Positions 5,611 through 10,196 of a stretch of DNA of 10,196 nt are shown piece by piece (position 1 is the stretch's first letter; each line of letters begins with the position of its first letter). The notes under the pieces were generated by a model that saw only the letters and a program-made list of their open reading frames with translations, did not search any database and was not told the DNA's origin. A program made the position numbers and the translations under genes. Location: positions 1-10,196 of the forward strand of contig JASHXM010000040.1 in assembly GCA_030043545.1 (NCBI GenBank), given 5' to 3'. Origin of the DNA: Thermoplasmata archaeon (lineage in GTDB: Archaea; Thermoplasmatota; Thermoplasmata; Lutacidiplasmatales; UBA184).

Positions 5611-7653
5611 TCACGCCGGGGCGCGGGACGACTTCGCCCCGGCGGGCGAGACGCCGGCCTGGCGCTTCAGGTCGCGGAGCCGGTCCCGGATGCGCGCCGC
5701 CTCCTCGAAGTCGAGCCGCTCCGCCGCGAGGCGCATCTCCTCCTCGAGGTTCGCGACCAGGAGCGGGAGCCGGGCCTTCCAGCGCGGCCCGAGCCCCTCG
5801 GTCGAGAGGTCGCCGGAGGCGGCGGTCTCCTCCGGTCCGAGGAGCGCGCGGACCTCCTTGCGGACGCTCTCGGGGACGATCCCGTGCCGAGTGTTGTAGT
5901 CGACCTGGGCGGCGCGCCGTCGGGCCATCTCCGCGATCGCGCGGGCCATCGAACCGGTCACCCGGTCCGCGTACAGCACGACCTTCCCCTCGACGTTGCG
6001 GCTCGCCCGACCGGCGGTCTGCACGATCGACGTCTCGCTGCGGAGGTAGCCTTCCTTGTCGGCGTCCAGGATCGCGACGAAGCTCACCTCGGGGAGGTCG
6101 AGCCCTTCCCGCAGGAGGTTGATGCCGACGAGGACGTCGAACTTGCCGAGCCGGAGGTCGCGGAGGATCTCGACGCGTTTCAGCGTCTCGACGTCGGAGT
6201 GGAGGTAGCGGACCTTGAGCCCCAGGTTCGCGAGGTAGGTCGAGAGCTCCTCGCTCGTCGCCTTGGTGAGCGTCGTGACGAGCGCCCGGTCGCCGCGCCC
6301 GATGCACGCCCGCAGCTCGCGGACCAGGTCGGCGATGTGGCCCGCGAGCGGCCGGACCTCGATCGGGGGGTCGACGAGGCCGGTCGGCCGGATGATCTGC
6401 TCCACGACCGCCTTCGACGCCTTCCGCTCGAACGGCCCGGGCGTCGCGGAGACGAACACCGCCTGGGGGACGTGCCCCAGGAACTCCGGGAACTGGAGCG
6501 GCCGATTGTCGCGACACGAGGGGAGGCGCCAGCCGAACTCGACCAGGTTGTCCTTGCGGCTGCGGTCGCCCTTGTACATCCCCTGCAGCTGCGGGACGGC
6601 GACGTGCGACTCGTCCAGGAAGACAAGGAAATCGTCCGGGAAGAAGTCGAGGAGGGTGTACGGCGGTTCGCCGGGTTTGCGGCCGGAAAAGTACCGCGCG
6701 TAGTTCTCGATCCCGGCGCAGTACCCGGTCTCCCGGAGCATCTCCAAGTCGTAGTCGACCCGCCCGCGGAGCCGCTGGGCCTCGACGATCTTCTCCGCCG
6801 CCTTCAGCTCGGCGACCCGCTGGTCCCGCTCCTGTTCGACCTGGCGCAGGATGCCGAGCAGCCGCTCGTCGACCGTCAGGAAGTGCGTCGCCGGGAAGAT
6901 GTAGAGCTCCTGCATCTCCCGCCGCTCCTCCTGCGTCACCGGGTCGAGTTCCACGAGGGCGCTCACGGTCGAGCCGTCGAGCACGATCCGGTGGACGGTC
7001 TCGCCGGCGCCCATCACGTCGATCGCGCTCCCCCGCGCCCGGAACCGCCCGCGCTTGAGCTCGACGTCGTTCCGGCCGTACTTCATCCGGACCAGCTGGT
7101 CGAGGAGCGCCTTCCGGCCGATCGACTCCCCGACGCGCAGCACGACGACCGATCGGCGGTAATCGTCCGGGGACCCGAGCCCGTAGATGCAGCTCACCGA
7201 GGCGACGATCACGACGTCCCGTCGGGTGAGCAGCGCCTGGGTCGCGCGGTGGCGGAGTCGGTCGATCTCCTCGTTGATCGACGCGTCCTTCTCGATGTAC
7301 AGGTCGATCTGCGGGACGTACGCCTCGGGCTGATAGTAATCGTAGTAGCTCACGAAGTACTCGACAGCGTTCTCCGGGAACAGCGCGCGGAACTCGCTGA
7401 CCAGCTGGGCGGCGAGCGTCTTGTTCGGGCTCACGATGAGCGTCGGCCGCTGGAGCCGTTCGATCACCTGGGCCATCGTGAACGTCTTTCCGCTTCCCGT
7501 GACCCCCAGGAGGGTCACGAACTTCTCGCGGGCGGTCACCCGGCGAACGATCTCGTCGATCGCCTGCGGCTGGTCCCCCTGGGGAACGAGGTCGGTGCTG
7601 AGGTGGAACCGTCCCGGGAGGGCGGACGGGGCGGCGAGGCCGTTCGGCGTCAC
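5611..7653 (-). CDS. uvrB: Excinuclease ABC subunit UvrB
   Basis: The 680-aa protein is full length for UvrB, the damage-verifying helicase-like subunit of nucleotide-excision repair. It is loaded by UvrA and recruits UvrC. Walker A is GVTGSGKT (50-57). The Tyr-rich DNA-clamping hairpin starts at YFVSYYDYYQPEAYVP (99-114). The Walker B/motif II equivalent is LVFLDESH (343-350), and the helicase tail includes GINLLREGLDLPEV (510-523) and QTAGRASRN (545-553). The UVR motif that binds UvrC is at about 630-666 (LEEEMRLAAERLDFEEAARI). The motif VI region and the domain order are intact, so it should be active. The GTG start at 7653 overlaps the larE stop as GTGA and is followed by the conserved region without a long extension. 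The frame stays open to 8130, but that part lies inside larE. Archaeal UvrABC genes are thought to come from bacteria. uvrA and uvrC are not in the window. Confidence 0.97.
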   Translation of the reverse strand: MTPNGLAAPSALPGRFHLSTDLVPQGDQPQAIDEIVRRVTAREKFVTLLGVTGSGKTFTMAQVIERLQRPTLIVSPNKTLAAQLVSEFRALFPENAVEYFVSYYDYYQPEAYVPQIDLYIEKDASINEEIDRLRHRATQALLTRRDVVIVASVSCIYGLGSPDDYRRSVVVLRVGESIGRKALLDQLVRMKYGRNDVELKRGRFRARGSAIDVMGAGETVHRIVLDGSTVSALVELDPVTQEERREMQELYIFPATHFLTVDERLLGILRQVEQERDQRVAELKAAEKIVEAQRLRGRVDYDLEMLRETGYCAGIENYARYFSGRKPGEPPYTLLDFFPDDFLVFLDESHVAVPQLQGMYKGDRSRKDNLVEFGWRLPSCRDNRPLQFPEFLGHVPQAVFVSATPGPFERKASKAVVEQIIRPTGLVDPPIEVRPLAGHIADLVRELRACIGRGDRALVTTLTKATSEELSTYLANLGLKVRYLHSDVETLKRVEILRDLRLGKFDVLVGINLLREGLDLPEVSFVAILDADKEGYLRSETSIVQTAGRASRNVEGKVVLYADRVTGSMARAIAEMARRRAAQVDYNTRHGIVPESVRKEVRALLGPEETAASGDLSTEGLGPRWKARLPLLVANLEEEMRLAAERLDFEEAARIRDRLRDLKRQAGVSPAGAKSSRAPA

Positions 7654-8474
7654 GGGACCACCGGCAGCGCAGTACCGCCGTACCCCCGCGGCGCGATCGA
7701 CACGGGGTCGAAGCCGGCGCCGCGCACCGCGGCGACGAGCCGGCTGGCGAGCGGCTCCTCGGCGAGCCGCTCGACCTCGGCGGGGTCGACCTCGATCCGC
7801 GCCGCGCCGCGGCTGACCCGGACCCGCACCCGACGGAACCCCTCGGCGGCGACCAGCGCCTCCGCCCGTTCGATCCGGCCGAGCAGCTCCGCGTCGATCG
7901 GTTCCCCCCGGGCGACCCGAGAGGCGAGGCAGGCGTTCGACGGCCGGTCCCAGTTCGGGAGGGCGCGGCGGCGCGCCTCGAGCCGGATCCGCGCCTTGCC
8001 CCACCCGGCGTCGACGAGCGGGTGGAGGAACCCGGCTTCGTCGAGCGCCCGCACGCCGGGGCGATCGTCCGTCAGGTCGTCCAGGTGCACGCCGTCCAGG
8101 AACCGGTCCCGGCCGTGCGCTCGCCCCCACGCGAGCACGGTCCGGGTCTCGACCGTGCGGCAGTGGTAGCAGCGATCGTCGCCGTTGGAACGGTACGCCG
8201 CCGAGGTGATCGGGTCTCCGGGGAGCACGACGTGAGTGATCCCGATCGCCCGCGCGGCCGCCTCGGCCGACGCGCGCTCCGCCGACGCCACCGCGGTGCC
8301 GGTGAGCGTGACGGCGATCGCCCGTCCGGGGAACGCCTCGTGCGCGAGGCTCGCGACGAGCGCCGAATCGACTCCGCCCGAGAGCGCGACGACGGGCGGC
8401 ACGTCGGCGGCGAGGCGGGCGACCAGCTCCGCCCCGCTGAGGGCGGGGCGGGCGCGCGACGGCTCCGTCCGCAT
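7650..8474 (-). CDS. larE: LarE-like ATP-dependent sacrificial sulfur transferase
   Basis: The 274-aa PP-loop protein matches LarE, which adenylates a pyridinium carboxylate and donates sulfur during synthesis of the nickel-pincer nucleotide cofactor of lactate racemase. The ATP-binding motif is VALSGGVDSALVASL (29-43). The family block RCYHCR lies at 101-106 and SNACLASRV at 179-187; C182 corresponds to the sacrificial cysteine of Lactobacillus LarE. The C-terminus ends in FDPVSIAPRGYGGTALP, like the family GYRxGS ending. C102 and C105, together with C182, give the three-cysteine arrangement of LarE homologues proposed to carry an iron-sulfur cluster instead of sacrificing their own sulfur. 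No larB, larC or larA is nearby, so it may serve another thiolation. The ATG start at 8474 faces a divergent promoter region. The 3' end overlaps uvrB by 4 bases. Confidence 0.9.
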   Translation of the reverse strand: MRTEPSRARPALSGAELVARLAADVPPVVALSGGVDSALVASLAHEAFPGRAIAVTLTGTAVASAERASAEAAARAIGITHVVLPGDPITSAAYRSNGDDRCYHCRTVETRTVLAWGRAHGRDRFLDGVHLDDLTDDRPGVRALDEAGFLHPLVDAGWGKARIRLEARRRALPNWDRPSNACLASRVARGEPIDAELLGRIERAEALVAAEGFRRVRVRVSRGAARIEVDPAEVERLAEEPLASRLVAAVRGAGFDPVSIAPRGYGGTALPVVP

Positions 8475-8499
8475 GGGCCGGTTCGCAGCGTCCGTCGGA

Positions 8500-8512
8500 C
8501 CTTACCGTTTGC
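8500..8512 (-). promoter_or_regulatory. Possible promoter of larE-uvrB
   Basis: On the minus strand GCAAACGGTAAGG lies in the 78-bp gap between divergent genes. The A-rich CAAACG could be a BRE. GTAAG is centred about 29 bases before the larE ATG. The match to a TATA box is weak; the call rests on position. Confidence 0.33.
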
Positions 8513-8518
8513 CCCGCG

Positions 8519-8530
8519 CAACCGACTTAC
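8519..8530 (+). promoter_or_regulatory. Possible promoter of the PPC-domain gene
   Basis: CAACCGACTTAC carries a BRE-like CAACCGA followed by CTTAC, centred about 26 bases before the ATG at 8553. It lies back to back with the larE element in the same gap. The TATA similarity is weak. Confidence 0.33.
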
Positions 8531-8552
8531 GGCGGGCGCGGTACGGCCGGGC

Positions 8553-8990
8553 ATGCAGGCCGTACGCGACGGCGAGCGGTGGATGGTGCGGCTGGACGAC
8601 GGGCAGGACCTGTTCGAGTCGCTCGCGGCGTTCGCCGAGAAGGAGTCGATCGGGGCCGGCGCGGTCCTGTTCGGGATCGGGATGTTCCGGAAGGCCGCCT
8701 TCGGCTACTGGGACGGTCAGAAGTACGTCCCGCACGAGATCGAGGTGCCGCACGAGGTGATCGCCCTCCACGGGACGATCGCGCGCGCCGACGGACGGCC
8801 GTCGGTCCACCTCCACGCGGCGGTCGCCGGCCCCGACCACCGGCTGGTCGGGGGCCACCTGCTGCGCGCCACCGTGGGGATCCTCCAGGAGGTCGTCGTC
8901 ACCGTCTTCCCCGGCCGCACGTTCGGCCGACCACTCGTGGAGAGCGTGGGTCTGCGGATGCTCGACCTCGAGCCGGGGTCGAACGTATAG
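8553..8990 (+). CDS. PPC/DUF296 domain protein
   Basis: The 145-aa protein is a single PPC (plant and prokaryote conserved, DUF296) domain. It shows the family core GAGAVLFGIGMFRKAAFGYWD (about 35-54), then EVIALHGTIAR (68-78), PSVHLHAAVAG (83-93), GGHLLRATVGI (100-110) and EVVV. H86, H88 and H102 match the histidines of prokaryotic PPC proteins, which are thought to form a metal site in a trimer. In plants the domain is fused to AT-hooks and takes part in DNA binding; the stand-alone archaeal and bacterial form has no settled function. No AT-hook or other domain is present. The ATG at 8553 lies 26 bases from a weak TATA-like element, and a later in-frame ATG (8583) would cut into the conserved N-terminus. 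It is divergent from larE and 41 bases ahead of lhr. Confidence 0.87.
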   Translation: MQAVRDGERWMVRLDDGQDLFESLAAFAEKESIGAGAVLFGIGMFRKAAFGYWDGQKYVPHEIEVPHEVIALHGTIARADGRPSVHLHAAVAGPDHRLVGGHLLRATVGILQEVVVTVFPGRTFGRPLVESVGLRMLDLEPGSNV

Positions 8991-9000
8991 CCGCCGACAC

Positions 9001-9010
9001 CCCTTTCTCT
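9001..9010 (+). promoter_or_regulatory. T-rich element upstream of lhr
   Basis: CCCTTTCTCT is the only T-rich run in the 41-base gap between the PPC gene and lhr. It is centred about 26 bases before the ATG at 9032, where a TATA element for a leaderless transcript would lie. It could equally be a T-rich terminator for the PPC gene, or both. Confidence 0.3.
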
Positions 9011-9031
9011 CCGCGCCGCGGTCGACCGGCG

Positions 9032-10196
9032 ATGGCCTCCGGCTCCGCGGTCGACCCCGGCGTTCCGGGGGTCGACCCGCGTCTCGCGACCGCGATCCGC
9101 CGGCGGGGGATCACCGAGCTCACCGAGATCCAACGGCTCGCGTTCCCCCGCCTCGCCGACGGGGCCGACGCGCTGCTGATCTCGCCGACGGGCACCGGCA
9201 AGACCGAGGCGGCGCTCCTCCCCGTCCTCACCGACCTGCTCGCGAATCCGTCGCCGCCGATCTCCGTCCTCTACGTGACCCCGCTCCGAGCGCTCAACCG
9301 CGACCTCGAGCATCGGCTCGTGTCGCTCGTCGAGGAGGTCGGGCTCCGCGCGGGGGTCCGGCACGGCGACACGCCGCCGTCGGTCCGGCAGCGGCAGGCG
9401 ACCCACCCGCCGGACCTCCTGCTGACGACGCCCGAGACGCTCCAGATCCTCCCGGTGGGGGTGCGGCTGCGCAAGGCGCTTGTGAACGTTCGGACCGTGC
9501 TCGTCGACGAGGTCCACGAGCTCGTCGGCTCCGACCGGGGGGCCCAGCTCGGGATGACGCTCGAGCGCCTCGACGCGCTGGTCGGCCGTCCGGTCCGCCG
9601 GATCGGCCTCTCGGCGACGATCGGCAATCCCGAGGAGGTGCTCCGGTTCCTCTCGCCGGTGCCCCGCCGGGCGGAGGTGATCGCCGCCACGTCCCGTCGC
9701 CCGCTCGAGCTGACGGCGCAGCGGCCGACCGCGCCGTCGGGAACGCTCGACGCCGACCTCGTGCGGGAGCTGAAGGCGGAGCCGCCGCTCCTCAACGCGC
9801 TCCGGGCGGTCGACGCCGAGGTGCGGGCCCACCGGACGACCCTGATCTTCGTCAACACCCGGCGGACCGCCGAGGGGCTCGCCGCCCGGCTCGCCCGCCT
9901 GGCGCCCGACCTCCCGATCGCCGTCCACCACGGCTCCCTCTCCCGGGACGTCCGCGAGGACGCGGAGCGGGCGTTCCGCGAGGGGCGTCTCCGCGCGCTC
10001 GTCGCGACGTCGTCGCTCGAGCTCGGGATCGACATCGGGGCGGTCGACCACGTCGTCCAGTTCGGCTCGCCCCACCAGGTCGGCCGACTGGTCCAGCGGG
10101 TCGGCCGCTCGGGCCACCGTCTCGACCGGACGATCCACGGGACGATCCTCGCCCTCGACGACGACGACCTCGAGGAGGCCGCCGTGCTCGCCCGGC
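9032..10196 (+). CDS. lhr: Lhr-family superfamily 2 DNA helicase (3' end beyond window)
   Basis: The first 388 residues are visible and the frame runs off the window without a stop; full-length Lhr proteins are typically about 900 aa or more. The order of motifs is that of Lhr: Q-motif region ITELTEIQRLAFP (27-39), Walker A SPTGTGKTEAA (51-61), YVTPLRALNRDL (81-92), TTPETLQIL (132-140), DEVH box LVDEVHEL (157-164), SATIGN (194-199), LIFVNTRRTAEGLA (271-284), VHHGSLSR (298-305), VATSSLELGIDIG (324-336) and QRVGRSGHR (355-363). The family translocates 3'-5' on single-stranded DNA and unwinds forks and RNA-DNA hybrids. It is linked to archaeal DNA repair and fork processing. No frameshift or missing motif is seen. 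The ATG at 9032 gives a short normal N-terminus. There is no Shine-Dalgarno sequence. Confidence 0.95.
   Translation, partial: MASGSAVDPGVPGVDPRLATAIRRRGITELTEIQRLAFPRLADGADALLISPTGTGKTEAALLPVLTDLLANPSPPISVLYVTPLRALNRDLEHRLVSLVEEVGLRAGVRHGDTPPSVRQRQATHPPDLLLTTPETLQILPVGVRLRKALVNVRTVLVDEVHELVGSDRGAQLGMTLERLDALVGRPVRRIGLSATIGNPEEVLRFLSPVPRRAEVIAATSRRPLELTAQRPTAPSGTLDADLVRELKAEPPLLNALRAVDAEVRAHRTTLIFVNTRRTAEGLAARLARLAPDLPIAVHHGSLSRDVREDAERAFREGRLRALVATSSLELGIDIGAVDHVVQFGSPHQVGRLVQRVGRSGHRLDRTIHGTILALDDDDLEEAAVLAR

Noticed and set aside
7654..8130. 159-residue N-terminal extension of UvrB
   Set aside because: The frame is open but overlaps larE, and UvrB homology begins just after the GTG at 7653.
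5488..8169. 893-aa open frame on the plus strand
   Set aside because: It lies antisense to uvrB and larE, has Arg/Asp/Leu-rich low-complexity composition and no domain. It is a by-product of high GC.
8717..10138. 473-aa open frame on the minus strand
   Set aside because: It is antisense to the PPC gene and lhr, whose family motifs are unmistakable on the plus strand. Composition is typical of a shadow frame.

Overview
The window is very GC-rich (strong G/C preference at third codon positions) and almost certainly archaeal, most likely from a euryarchaeal or Thermoplasmatota-type lineage. The evidence is an intron-containing tRNA-Trp with a bulge-helix-bulge splice site, a haloarchaeal-type BtuD with an extra C-terminal domain, a COG1497-type archaeal regulator, an Lhr-type helicase, a stand-alone PPC/DUF296 protein, no Shine-Dalgarno sequences before first genes, and TATA-like islands about 26 bases upstream of several starts. 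The lineage is inferred, not proven.

Layout. Bases 41-201 (minus) hold tRNA-Trp(CCA) split by an 88-nt intron. Bases 322-4768 (plus) form a tight four-gene operon. Three genes form a vitamin B12/corrinoid-type ABC importer: membrane-anchored binding protein btuF, permease btuC, and ATPase btuD with a fused C-terminal domain. The fourth is a translationally coupled asparagine-synthase-like PP-loop protein that lacks the glutaminase domain and ends in a zinc ribbon. Bases 4746-5555 (minus) encode a winged-helix regulator whose 3' end overlaps the operon's last gene tail to tail by 23 bp.

Bases 5611-8474 (minus) hold larE followed by uvrB, overlapping by 4 bases. larE encodes a sacrificial sulfur transferase-like PP-loop enzyme and uvrB the nucleotide-excision repair helicase. 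Divergent from larE across a 78-bp promoter region is a PPC/DUF296 protein (8553-8990). After a 41-bp gap follows an Lhr-family DNA helicase (9032 to the window end, incomplete).

How the genes fit together. btuF-btuC-btuD make one corrinoid or siderophore-type uptake system, and the PP-loop/Zn-ribbon protein is probably co-produced with it. The right half mixes DNA repair and helicase functions (uvrB, lhr) with an orphan larE. Three gene junctions (btuC/btuD, btuD/PP-loop gene, larE/uvrB) use the same GTGA stop-start overlap. I see no insertion sequences, CRISPR arrays or phage genes. The most unusual points are the PP-loop/Zn-ribbon protein in the btu operon, the BtuD extension, the three-cysteine LarE coupled to uvrB, and the tRNA intron that carries a long complement to its own anticodon region.
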